This document shows, in pieces, positions 1 through 6,943 of a stretch of 8,625 nucleotides of DNA; the first letter of the stretch is position 1, and the number at the start of each line of letters is the position of its first letter. Made by a program: the position numbers and the translations under genes. Below the pieces are notes generated by a model. The model was not told the DNA's origin. It saw only the letters and a list, made by a program, of their open reading frames with translations, and did not search any database. Source of the stretch: Syntrophomonadaceae bacterium (GTDB lineage Bacteria; Bacillota; Dethiobacteria; DTU022). The stretch lies in contig SKPU01000007.1 of assembly GCA_007119335.1 (NCBI GenBank), positions 1 through 8,625 on the forward strand, written 5' to 3'.

Positions 1-10
1 AAGATACAGG

Positions 11-271
11 ATGAAGCGGACTGTTCAAAAGGTAATTAAAATGTTTAGGGAAAATAATGCATTAGATCCGGATAGCGCAAAATCCAAGGAAGAGTTAGGC
101 CTGCGCAGTATTGCTGAGCGCAGTTTTTTTGAAAGAGCATTCAAGCTCAGGGACGATAAACCATATTTCTTTGATATGTTAACTCAAATGGAGATAGTTC
201 TTAAGGTTGGAGATGAAAGATATTATTTGTCAGAGCAAGCTTTAAAATCTTCTGACTTCTCAAGCCATTGA
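11..271 (+). CDS. Small hypothetical protein (possibly 5'-truncated by the window edge)
   Basis: An 86-residue reading frame of unknown function directly upstream of valS. It is charged and mostly helical in character. It contains an N-terminal stretch 'FRENNALDPDSA', a central 'SFFERAFKLRDDKPYFFDML' and a C-terminal 'DERYYLSEQAL'. This helix-helix-strand pattern resembles the small winged-helix-like hypothetical proteins of Clostridia, but that is an inference from memory and not a family assignment. There is no signal peptide or membrane segment. The start is uncertain. The ATG at 11 has only a weak purine stretch before it, and no in-frame stop is visible between base 1 and 11, so the true start could lie outside the window. 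The ATG at 41 is preceded by AAAAGG at suitable spacing and would give 76 residues. The stop TGA overlaps a possible promoter for valS. Codon use is like its neighbours. Confidence 0.6.
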   Translation: MKRTVQKVIKMFRENNALDPDSAKSKEELGLRSIAERSFFERAFKLRDDKPYFFDMLTQMEIVLKVGDERYYLSEQALKSSDFSSH

Positions 272-296
272 CTTTCCTCCTGTAAAATAATAATAT
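268..296 (+). promoter_or_regulatory. Candidate sigma-A promoter for valS-folC
   Basis: TTGACT (268-273, five of six consensus bases) is separated by 17 bases from TAATAT (291-296, four of six). The -35 box overlaps the TGA stop of the upstream small gene. Transcription from here would give a leader of about 70 bases before valS. This is a pattern match only; readthrough from the upstream gene is also possible. Confidence 0.4.
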
Positions 297-362
297 TTGT
301 AATACTGGAATAAGAAATTTATAGATGCCGGTGGCCGGGTGTGAGCTATCACTACTTACAAA

Positions 363-369
363 GAGGTGA
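363..369 (+). promoter_or_regulatory. Ribosome binding site of valS (decides the start)
   Basis: GAGGTGA lies four bases before ATG 374. An in-frame GTG at 341 would add 11 residues but has no Shine-Dalgarno sequence and encodes an N-terminus unlike ValS. The ATG at 374 is therefore preferred. Confidence 0.75.
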
Positions 370-373
370 CCAA

Positions 374-3058
374 ATGACTGAGAAAATGCTGCCGACTGTT
401 TATGATCCCCATACAGTTGAATTAGAAAAATACCAGTATTGGTTGGAAGGGAATTACTTTCAAGCATCTGGGGATCCTGAAAAGGAACCTTTTACAATCG
501 TTATCCCCCCTCCAAATGTAACCGGATCTTTACATATGGGTCATGCCCTGAATAATACTGTGCAGGATGTTTTAATCCGTAGGCGGCGTATGCAGGGTTA
601 TGATACCCTTTGGTTACCAGGTTGTGATCACGCCGGGATTGCTACCCAGAATGTAGTTGAAAAGCATTTGGCGGAAGAAGGCATCAACAGCCGTGAATTA
701 GGCCGTGAAGCCTTTTTAGAAAGGGTCTGGGCGTGGAAAGATACTTACCATCAGAGAATAACGAGGCAGCTGCACCGCCTGGGCGTTTCCTGTGACTGGT
801 CGAGGGAGCGTTTTACTATGGATGAAGGTTGTTCAAAGGCTGTGCGTAAAGTATTTGTTGATCTATACAAGCGCGGGTTGATCTATCGTGGGGACTACAT
901 GATCAACTGGTGTGCTCGTTGTTCGACCGCACTGTCAGATATTGAAGTGGAACACGAAGAGGAAGCCTCCACGATTACCCACATTCTTTATCCCCTGGCC
1001 AGCGGTCAGGGAAATATAACCGTAGCTACTACCCGTCCCGAATCGATGTTAGGTGATAGTGGAGTAGCCGTGCATCCTGATGATGAACGTTATCGTGATC
1101 TGGTGGGGGAGAAAGTAATCCTTCCCTTGCTGAACCGTGAAATACCGATTGTAGCTGATGATTATGTTGATCCTGAGTTCGGCAGCGGAGCGGTTAAGGT
1201 GACTCCCGGTCATGATCCCAATGACTTTGCTATCGGTCAGCGCCATAGCCTAGAAATCATTAAAGTAATCGGTGAAGATGCTAAAATGACCAGGGCAGCC
1301 GGGCCTTATGAAGGGATGGACCGCTTTGATTGCCGTGAAAAAGTGATTGAAGATTTAAAAGCGCTTGAGCTAATCAATCGAATTGAAGATTATGAGCATT
1401 CTATTGGCCATTGCCAGCGCTGCGACACGGTAGTGGAGCCACTAATCTCCCGCCAGTGGTTTGTGGAAATGAAGCCTTTAGCTGAACCGGCTATTGACGC
1501 TGTTAAAGATGGTCAGACCCGTTTTGTCCCTCAACGGTTCACACGGATTTACCAGGACTGGCTTGAAAATATTCGAGACTGGTGTATTTCCCGTCAGATT
1601 TGGTGGGGACATCGCATTCCGGCCTGGTACTGTTCTTGTGGTGAAGTTATAGTTGATTATCAAGAACCGAAAAACTGCCCCGCTTGCGGCGACAGTGCTT
1701 TGAAGCAGGACCCCGATGTTTTGGATACCTGGTTCAGTTCCGCTCTTTGGCCGTTTTCAACCCTGGGTTGGCCGGAGCAAACTTATGATCTGGAGCATTT
1801 TTATCCAACCAGTGTCCTGGTCACCGGCTATGATATTATTTTCTTCTGGGTGGCGCGCATGATGTTTATGGGACTGGCTTTTAAAGAACAGGTTCCTTTC
1901 GAGACGGTTTATATTACCGGCCTGGTTCGGGATGCCCTGGGCCGCAAGATGAGTAAGTCGCTTGGTAACGGGGTTGATCCCTTAGAAGTAATTGAAAATT
2001 ACGGGGCTGATACATTACGCTTTACCCTGGTTACCGGTCAGACCCCCGGAAATGATCAGCGGTTCAGGCAGGAAAGTGTTGAAGCCGGGCGTAATTTCGC
2101 AAACAAAATATGGAACGCTTCTCGCTTCGTGCTGATGAATCTTGGACAGGATGAAGATGGTCATCAATCGTTTGTTCCTTTTGATCCTGAGCAATTGCCG
2201 CAGAATTTAAAAAGGGTTGATCGCTGGATACTCCATCGTTTCAATGAAACAGTTAAAAAGGTTGACGAGCTTCTTGACGAATATGAACTGGGTGAGGCTG
2301 CCCGTGCGGTTTATGAATATTTATGGAATGATTTTTGTGATTGGTATCTGGAAATGAGTAAGTATTACTTATATCTTAAAGATAACCGGCCGGAGGCGGA
2401 AGAAGATCGACAGCGCAACCGCAGTTTGCTAGTTTTTCTTCTTGATGGAGTGATGCGCCTTCTGCACCCTATTATGCCCTTTATTTCCGAGGAAATCTGG
2501 CAGAAACTGCCCAACCGGCAAGAGGAAGCCCTGCTTATTGCTGCCTGGCCTCAAAGCGCAAAGAGTTTAGAGTTTCCTCAAGATGCTAAAGATTTTGCCC
2601 TGGTTCAGGAAGTAGTCAGAGCGATCAGAAACTTGCGCAGCCAGGTCCAGCTAGTTCCGGGTAAAAAAGCTCCTGTCATAGTCCGGGCAGGAGGAGATGC
2701 TGCAACCTGCTTGGAAGATGAGTCTCATCATATCAAGGAGTTGGCTTTTGCTGATCCGATTACCGTTGATCCGGAAATAGCCAAACCAAAACAGGCTCTG
2801 GCAGCTATTCTTGGTGAAGGGATCGAAGTATATCTGCCCCTGGAGGGGGTTATCGATCTGGAGGCTGAATTAACCCGTCTTAAAAAAGAACTTTCTCAGG
2901 TAGAAGCTGAAATTAAAAAAACTGAAGGAAAATTGCAGAGCATTGGTTTTCGGGAAAAAGCCCCTGCTGAAGTAATTGAAAAAGAAAAGAACCGCCGTGA
3001 AGAACAGGGAGAAAAGTTGAACAAGTTGCGGCAAAGATTGCAGGAGTTAAGTAGTTAA
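374..3058 (+). CDS. valS: Valyl-tRNA synthetase
   Basis: Cytoplasmic class I aminoacyl-tRNA synthetase that charges tRNA-Val using ATP and hydrolyses mischarged Thr-tRNA-Val. It has 894 residues from ATG 374, the usual bacterial length. The class I signature HMGH is at residues 54-57 after 'PPPNVTGSL', and KMSKS is at 525-529 in 'GRKMSKSLGN'. The editing (CP1) domain shows 'TTRPESMLGD' near 219-228 and 'GSGAVKVTPGHDPNDF' near 270-285. Cysteine pairs at 180/183, 347/350, 420/422 and 435/438 are probable zinc ligands of the insertion domains. 'DTWFSSALWP' (451-460) and 'GYDIIFFWVARMM' (485-497) are typical ValS segments. The C-terminus from about residue 828 is a charged heptad-rich coiled coil, the tRNA-binding arm of ValS. 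The stop TAA overlaps the folC start in TAATG, so the two genes are translationally coupled. All key motifs are intact. No T-box leader is visible upstream. Confidence 0.98.
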   Translation: MTEKMLPTVYDPHTVELEKYQYWLEGNYFQASGDPEKEPFTIVIPPPNVTGSLHMGHALNNTVQDVLIRRRRMQGYDTLWLPGCDHAGIATQNVVEKHLAEEGINSRELGREAFLERVWAWKDTYHQRITRQLHRLGVSCDWSRERFTMDEGCSKAVRKVFVDLYKRGLIYRGDYMINWCARCSTALSDIEVEHEEEASTITHILYPLASGQGNITVATTRPESMLGDSGVAVHPDDERYRDLVGEKVILPLLNREIPIVADDYVDPEFGSGAVKVTPGHDPNDFAIGQRHSLEIIKVIGEDAKMTRAAGPYEGMDRFDCREKVIEDLKALELINRIEDYEHSIGHCQRCDTVVEPLISRQWFVEMKPLAEPAIDAVKDGQTRFVPQRFTRIYQDWLENIRDWCISRQIWWGHRIPAWYCSCGEVIVDYQEPKNCPACGDSALKQDPDVLDTWFSSALWPFSTLGWPEQTYDLEHFYPTSVLVTGYDIIFFWVARMMFMGLAFKEQVPFETVYITGLVRDALGRKMSKSLGNGVDPLEVIENYGADTLRFTLVTGQTPGNDQRFRQESVEAGRNFANKIWNASRFVLMNLGQDEDGHQSFVPFDPEQLPQNLKRVDRWILHRFNETVKKVDELLDEYELGEAARAVYEYLWNDFCDWYLEMSKYYLYLKDNRPEAEEDRQRNRSLLVFLLDGVMRLLHPIMPFISEEIWQKLPNRQEEALLIAAWPQSAKSLEFPQDAKDFALVQEVVRAIRNLRSQVQLVPGKKAPVIVRAGGDAATCLEDESHHIKELAFADPITVDPEIAKPKQALAAILGEGIEVYLPLEGVIDLEAELTRLKKELSQVEAEIKKTEGKLQSIGFREKAPAEVIEKEKNRREEQGEKLNKLRQRLQELSS

Positions 3059-4413
3059 TGAAAAATGAGCAGTCATATAACGCAGCATTGGAATGGATTC
3101 ATGGGCTGAGCCGGTTTGGCAGTAAACCCGGTTTGGAACGAATTTCGGCTATGCTGGAATTGGTTGGCAACCCTCACCACGAAGTCCGATTTGTTCATAT
3201 CGCCGGCACAAATGGAAAAGGTTCGACTGCAGCCATTCTTGCTTCCGTGATTAGCGCGGCAGGTTACCAGGTTGGACTTTATACTTCACCTTATCTGCTC
3301 TCCTTTACTAACCGCATGTCTGTTAATGGGTATGATATTGACCATGAAGAACTGACCAGTCTGGTCAACCAGGTTAAGCCTGTTGTTGAAAAGGTTAGTT
3401 CTGATCAACGCTTTGGACAGCCTACTGAGTTTGAAGTGGTTACTGTCCTGGCGCTTATTTATTTTGCGCGCAGGAATGTTGATCTGGTTGTTTTGGAAGT
3501 TGGTTTGGGGGGGCGGCTTGATGCAACAAATATTGTGACCCCTCTCTTAAGTGTTATTACTAATGTATCCCTCGAACATACTGATGTTCTTGGTGACACA
3601 GTAGAAGCTATAGCAGCTGAAAAAGCAGGAGTCATTAAGAAAAATATACCGGTGCTTACTGCTGTTGAAAATCAAAAAGTGCTTGAAGTGGTCAAGTCAA
3701 GGGCAAATCAGCTAAAAGCCCCTCTTTATCGCACTTTTCCTGACCCTTTAAATTATGACAAAGAGACAGCCTGCCCGACTTTTATCCGGCAGTCAGTGAC
3801 TGAAGAGGGGCAAATATTTAATTACCATGGTTTCAATACCACCTTAAAGAATTTATTTATACCGTTGCGTGGGATTTATCAGTTGACAAATGCAACAACT
3901 GCCCTGGCTGCTGCTGAATTGCTGGTCGATTCGGGTTTTAAGATTGATGAAGAGGCGATATACCGCGGATTATCAACAGTGGACTGGCCTGCCCGCCTGG
4001 AATTAATGAAAAACAAACCAAAGGTTGTTATGGATGGGGCCCATAATCCTGCGGCTGTAAATAATTTGGCTGCAGCGCTACCGGAATATTTCTGCTACCG
4101 GCAGCTGATCATGGTCTTTGGAATTATGGCCGATAAAGATGGACAGGCGATGTTAGAAAGCATTTTACCCATGTGTAATCAGGTCATATTTACCAGGGCG
4201 GCTATTCCACGGGCCGCAGAACCCCGACAAATTGCTGACCTGGCTTTAAATGTACTTGGCTATAGAAAGCAGCAGATCCGGGTTATAGAAGATGTGGGAG
4301 CAGCCCTGGAAAAAGGTATGGACCTGGCCAGTCCCGAAGACCTGGTTTTAGTAACCGGCTCATTTTATACGGTCAGTGATGCCAGGGCATATTGGAAGCA
4401 AGTTTTTATGTAA
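3058..4413 (+). CDS. folC: Bifunctional folylpolyglutamate synthase / dihydrofolate synthase
   Basis: Cytoplasmic Mur-ligase-family enzyme that adds L-glutamate to dihydropteroate to form dihydrofolate and extends the polyglutamate tail of folates, with ATP hydrolysis. It has 451 residues, within the usual 420-460 range. The ATP-binding P-loop 'GTNGKGST' is at residues 50-57. The folate-binding region 'YTSPYLLSFTNRMSVNG' (75-91) has Tyr where many FolC proteins have His (SPHL). 'EVGLGGRLDATN' is at 147-158, 'SLEHTDVLGDT' at 171-181 and 'AAEKAGVIK' at 186-194; this last motif contains the lysine position that is carbamylated in the family. The C-terminal glutamate-ligase domain has 'MDGAHNP' at 325-331 and 'FGIMADKD' at 354-361. 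The start ATG shares one base with the valS stop and has AGGAG at 3042-3046 inside the end of valS. Whether both activities are present cannot be decided from sequence alone, but a single folC in Firmicutes normally does both. Confidence 0.96.
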   Translation: MKNEQSYNAALEWIHGLSRFGSKPGLERISAMLELVGNPHHEVRFVHIAGTNGKGSTAAILASVISAAGYQVGLYTSPYLLSFTNRMSVNGYDIDHEELTSLVNQVKPVVEKVSSDQRFGQPTEFEVVTVLALIYFARRNVDLVVLEVGLGGRLDATNIVTPLLSVITNVSLEHTDVLGDTVEAIAAEKAGVIKKNIPVLTAVENQKVLEVVKSRANQLKAPLYRTFPDPLNYDKETACPTFIRQSVTEEGQIFNYHGFNTTLKNLFIPLRGIYQLTNATTALAAAELLVDSGFKIDEEAIYRGLSTVDWPARLELMKNKPKVVMDGAHNPAAVNNLAAALPEYFCYRQLIMVFGIMADKDGQAMLESILPMCNQVIFTRAAIPRAAEPRQIADLALNVLGYRKQQIRVIEDVGAALEKGMDLASPEDLVLVTGSFYTVSDARAYWKQVFM

Positions 4414-4446
4414 TATGATAGTGGCGATAAAAATAGTTGGAAATGA

Positions 4447-4476
4447 TTGAATATATCTAAATAAATGATTTATTAT
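4447..4476 (+). promoter_or_regulatory. Candidate upstream promoter for the rnf operon
   Basis: TTGAAT (4447-4452) and TATTAT (4471-4476) are separated by 18 bases, with four and five of six consensus matches. It would give a leader of roughly 130 bases before rnfC that includes the dyad at 4518-4548. In such AT-rich DNA a chance match is quite possible. Confidence 0.3.
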
Positions 4477-4563
4477 ATTTTGTTTTACTTGGATAAAATG
4501 AGTAATTTCGGGAAGGACTTTACGGTTATTTAACGAAACAAAGTAAAGATGTTTAGCAGGTAT

Positions 4564-4589
4564 GTGACAATTAATATTTACAATATAAT
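4564..4589 (+). promoter_or_regulatory. Candidate proximal promoter for the rnf operon
   Basis: A perfect TATAAT lies at 4584-4589. The best -35 match is GTGACA at 4564-4569 (five of six), but the spacer is only 14 bases, shorter than the usual 16-18. Transcription would begin close to 4596, at or just within the rnfC ribosome binding site (GAGAGGTGA, 4596-4604), leaving almost no leader. An activator-dependent promoter would be one way to explain the poor -35 spacing. Confidence 0.35.
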
Positions 4590-4613
4590 TACATAGAGAG
4601 GTGAACATAGTTA

Positions 4614-5948
4614 ATGGCCAAAGCGAAATTTGCAGGAGGGATTCACCCAGAGTATATGAAAGAGTCCACTTCGTCGTTGGATATTGTTCAGATGCCGCCT
4701 CCACAGAAAGTGGTAATCCCGATGCAGCAGCATATTGGCGCGCCCTGTGAACTTGTTACGGAAGTGAAAAAGATTGAAAAAGGAGCCGAGGTTAAAGTTG
4801 GACAAAAAATTGGAGATCACGAGGGGTTTGTTTCTTCGCCAATTCATTCATCTGTATCCGGTACAGTAACGGATATCGGACTGTATAATCACCCGATGGG
4901 GACAAAAGTAACAGCGGTAACTATAGAATCTGATGGTCGTGATGAATGGGATGAAAATATAAAACCGCAGGGTGATCTAAATGACCTTTCGGCAGAGGAG
5001 ATCCGCAAAATAGCCCGTGAAGCTGGCATTGTAGGGCTGGGCGGAGCAACTTTCCCTGCGCATGTCAAGTTGTCACCTCCTTCAGACAAACCGATAGATG
5101 TTGTGATTATTAACGGTGCTGAATGTGAGCCCTATTTAACAGCAGATCACCGGGTAATGCTTGAGAAGTCTGAAGAAATAGTCTACGGATTAAAAGCAAT
5201 GATTAAAGCGTTAGGAGCAGAAAAAGGGATTATTGGTGTTGAAGACAATAAACCCGATGCGCTGCAGTCTATGGAAGAACTGGTATCTGAAGAAGAGAAT
5301 ATTACAGTCTGTCCCCTGAATACAAAATACCCGCAGGGTGCAGAAAAAATGTTGATTTATGCTGCTACCGGGAGAAAAGTTCCCCCGGGTGCTTTGCCCC
5401 TTGAAGTTGGCGTGGTTAACCACAATGTAGGGACATCAGTAGCTCTGAGCGAGGCCATTCGTGAAGGAAAGCCTTTAATTGAGAGGGTGCTGACTGTGAC
5501 CGGCGCAGCTGTGAACAAGCCTTCTAATCTTAAGGTCAGAATTGGGACTCTGGCCAGTGATGTCATCGATTTTAGCGGAGGGCTTAATGAGTCACTGCAC
5601 AAATTGATTATGGGTGGGCCAATGATGGGTTTGGCTCAGCCCGGCGCTGATGTTCCTATTATTAAAGGAACTTCCGGTATTCTGGCCCTGACAGCAGATG
5701 ATGCATATCTGATTGAAAGTAGTCCTTGCATCCGGTGTTCCAAATGTGTCAGCGCCTGTCCGGTCCAATTACTGCCGACCTCGATAGCTCAGGCTTCTGA
5801 ACATGGCGATTACAAGCGAGCGGAAAAATTATATGCACTGGATTGTTTTGAGTGCGGTTGCTGTTCTTATGTCTGCCCGTCGAAAATACCGCTGGTCCAA
5901 TGGATTAGAATTGGCAAAGCTGAAATAATGAATAGAAAAAGGAAATAG
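4614..5948 (+). CDS. rnfC: Rnf electron transport complex subunit RnfC
   Basis: Peripheral cytoplasmic-side subunit of the ferredoxin:NAD+ oxidoreductase (Rnf), carrying the NADH/FMN site and iron-sulfur clusters. It has 444 residues, typical for Clostridia. The N-terminal 'GGIHPEY' and the barrel-sandwich segment 'SSPIHSSVSGTV' (74-85) are RnfC-like. The nucleotide-binding region has glycine-rich 'GIVGLGGATFPAHVKL' (138-153) and 'NGAECEPYLTADHR' (167-180), as in the NuoF/RnfC family. Two ferredoxin-type [4Fe-4S] motifs lie near the C-terminus: Cys372, 375, 378, 382 and Cys411, 414, 417, 421, each ending in CP. Cys416 is an extra cysteine beside the second cluster. The protein ends soon after, without the long C-terminal repeat extension of proteobacterial RnfC. 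ATG 4614 is preceded by GAGAGGTGA at good spacing. It is the first gene of the operon, and a 20-bp gap separates it from rnfD. Confidence 0.97.
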   Translation: MAKAKFAGGIHPEYMKESTSSLDIVQMPPPQKVVIPMQQHIGAPCELVTEVKKIEKGAEVKVGQKIGDHEGFVSSPIHSSVSGTVTDIGLYNHPMGTKVTAVTIESDGRDEWDENIKPQGDLNDLSAEEIRKIAREAGIVGLGGATFPAHVKLSPPSDKPIDVVIINGAECEPYLTADHRVMLEKSEEIVYGLKAMIKALGAEKGIIGVEDNKPDALQSMEELVSEEENITVCPLNTKYPQGAEKMLIYAATGRKVPPGALPLEVGVVNHNVGTSVALSEAIREGKPLIERVLTVTGAAVNKPSNLKVRIGTLASDVIDFSGGLNESLHKLIMGGPMMGLAQPGADVPIIKGTSGILALTADDAYLIESSPCIRCSKCVSACPVQLLPTSIAQASEHGDYKRAEKLYALDCFECGCCSYVCPSKIPLVQWIRIGKAEIMNRKRK

Positions 5949-5968
5949 ACCGCTAACAGGGAAGGGAA

Positions 5969-6943
5969 GTGATTAAAATCTACGAAAAGCTAATTGTGTC
6001 TTCGTCACCCCATATACGTTCAAATGAATCAGTGCAAAGTATTATGCTCGATGTCCTGATTGCTCTTTTTCCGGCAGCCCTCATGGCTGTATTATTATTT
6101 GGTTACCGGGCGTTAATAACGATGGTTCTCGCAGTGGGAACTGCCATGATTGTCGAAGCATTGTGGTTGCGTAAGCGGGATGTTTTTAGTGATGGCAGCG
6201 CAGCAGTTACCGGCTTGCTTTTAGCTATGACTCTTCCTGCTGCAGCTCCCTGGTGGTTGACTGTTGTAGGTTCTGCTTCGGCGATTATTATCGGAAAGCA
6301 GGTTTTTGGGGGGATTGGTTACAATATTTTTAACCCGGCGCTGGTCGGACGGGCCATTCTGGTTGTTTCCTGGGGAGGTCATATGGCCGGCGATATATGG
6401 CCTTCTCCTCAGCCATTTGCATTTGGTGCAGATGTTTCTGCGGTAACCGGTGCAACAGTTTTGTCAGTCCCGGAAAAAGCAGTAATGCTTAGTCTTCCAG
6501 AAATGTTTATCGGTAACATGGCCGGATGTCTGGGTGAAACTTCAGGTCTGGCCTTGCTTATTGGTGGAATATGGCTGGTTTACAAGGGACATATTGACCT
6601 GCGTATCCCGGTCGGTTTTATCGGGACTATTTTTTTGCTTGGCCTTGTACTGGGTGGTGGTTTTTATGGAAACCATTTGATGACGGGCTTATTTCATGTA
6701 CTGGCCGGAGGAGTTATGCTCGGGGCTATATATATGGCCACTGACCTGGTTACCACCCCGGTTACTCCTAATGGTCGGCTAATTTTTGGTATTGGCTGTG
6801 GTTTAATTACAATGGCGGTCCGATTCTGGGGCACTTATCCGGAAGGGGTTACTTACGCTATTTTGATAATGAATGCATTTACTCCGATTATTGATAATTT
6901 TACTATACCTCAAAGGTTTGGGGAGGTGAATGAGAGTGCGTGA
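5969..6943 (+). CDS. rnfD: Rnf electron transport complex subunit RnfD
   Basis: Integral membrane subunit of Rnf, homologous to NqrB, holding a covalent FMN and contributing to the ion-translocating core. It has 324 residues with roughly eight to ten hydrophobic segments. The N-terminal 'LIVSSSPHIRS' (9-18) is an RnfD hallmark. 'GGIGYNIFNPALVGRA' (114-129), 'ATDLVTTPVTPNGR' (257-270) and 'EGVTYAILIMNAFTPIID' (292-309) are conserved RnfD blocks. The flavinylation site is 'TGAT' (160-163), and Thr163 is the predicted FMN acceptor. The residue six positions before this Thr is Ser157 rather than Asp; Asp155 is two further back. The start is GTG at 5969, with AGGG at 5958-5961 and AAGGG at 5962-5966 upstream; no in-frame ATG gives the conserved N-terminus. 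The 3' end overlaps rnfG. An ApbE-type flavin transferase would be needed for maturation and is not in this window. Confidence 0.96.
   Translation: MIKIYEKLIVSSSPHIRSNESVQSIMLDVLIALFPAALMAVLLFGYRALITMVLAVGTAMIVEALWLRKRDVFSDGSAAVTGLLLAMTLPAAAPWWLTVVGSASAIIIGKQVFGGIGYNIFNPALVGRAILVVSWGGHMAGDIWPSPQPFAFGADVSAVTGATVLSVPEKAVMLSLPEMFIGNMAGCLGETSGLALLIGGIWLVYKGHIDLRIPVGFIGTIFLLGLVLGGGFYGNHLMTGLFHVLAGGVMLGAIYMATDLVTTPVTPNGRLIFGIGCGLITMAVRFWGTYPEGVTYAILIMNAFTPIIDNFTIPQRFGEVNESA
6922..6929 (+). promoter_or_regulatory. Ribosome binding site of rnfG (inside rnfD; decides the start)
   Basis: GGAGGTGA near the end of rnfD. Its GGAGG core ends 3 bases before the in-frame ATG at 6930 but 9 bases before the in-frame GTG at 6936. 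The spacing favours GTG 6936, which also gives an N-terminus 'MRDILKM' like that of other RnfG proteins. Confidence 0.65.

Larger units (their letters stand above)
4414..4613 (+). other. AT-rich intergenic region between folC and rnfC
   Basis: This 200-bp stretch has no plausible gene. It contains two candidate promoters (listed separately) and an interrupted dyad, CTTTAC at 4518-4523 and GTAAAG at 4543-4548, with a smaller GTT/AAC dyad inside it (4525-4527 and 4532-4534). There is no GC-rich hairpin followed by a T-run, so I see no intrinsic terminator for folC. The region marks the break between the housekeeping valS-folC unit and the rnf operon. Confidence 0.7.

Noticed and set aside
327..340. 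GCCGGTGGCCGGGT as a possible T-box antiterminator element
   Set aside because: It only superficially resembles the conserved T-box sequence, and there is no room for the specifier stem or terminator.
341..373. Upstream GTG start for valS adding 11 residues
   Set aside because: It has no Shine-Dalgarno sequence, and its codons run through the real ribosome binding site of ATG 374.
4414..4450. Intrinsic terminator after folC
   Set aside because: No GC-rich hairpin followed by a T-run can be found in the sequence after the stop codon.
4562..4583. ATGTGA...TTTACAA as a Rex-type operator upstream of rnfC
   Set aside because: The half-sites are imperfect and their spacing is about four bases longer than the known Rex site.
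4360..4704. Possible minus-strand gene of 114 residues across the folC-rnfC gap
   Set aside because: It overlaps the ends of two certain genes, has no convincing ribosome binding site, and has the composition expected of antisense AT-rich DNA.
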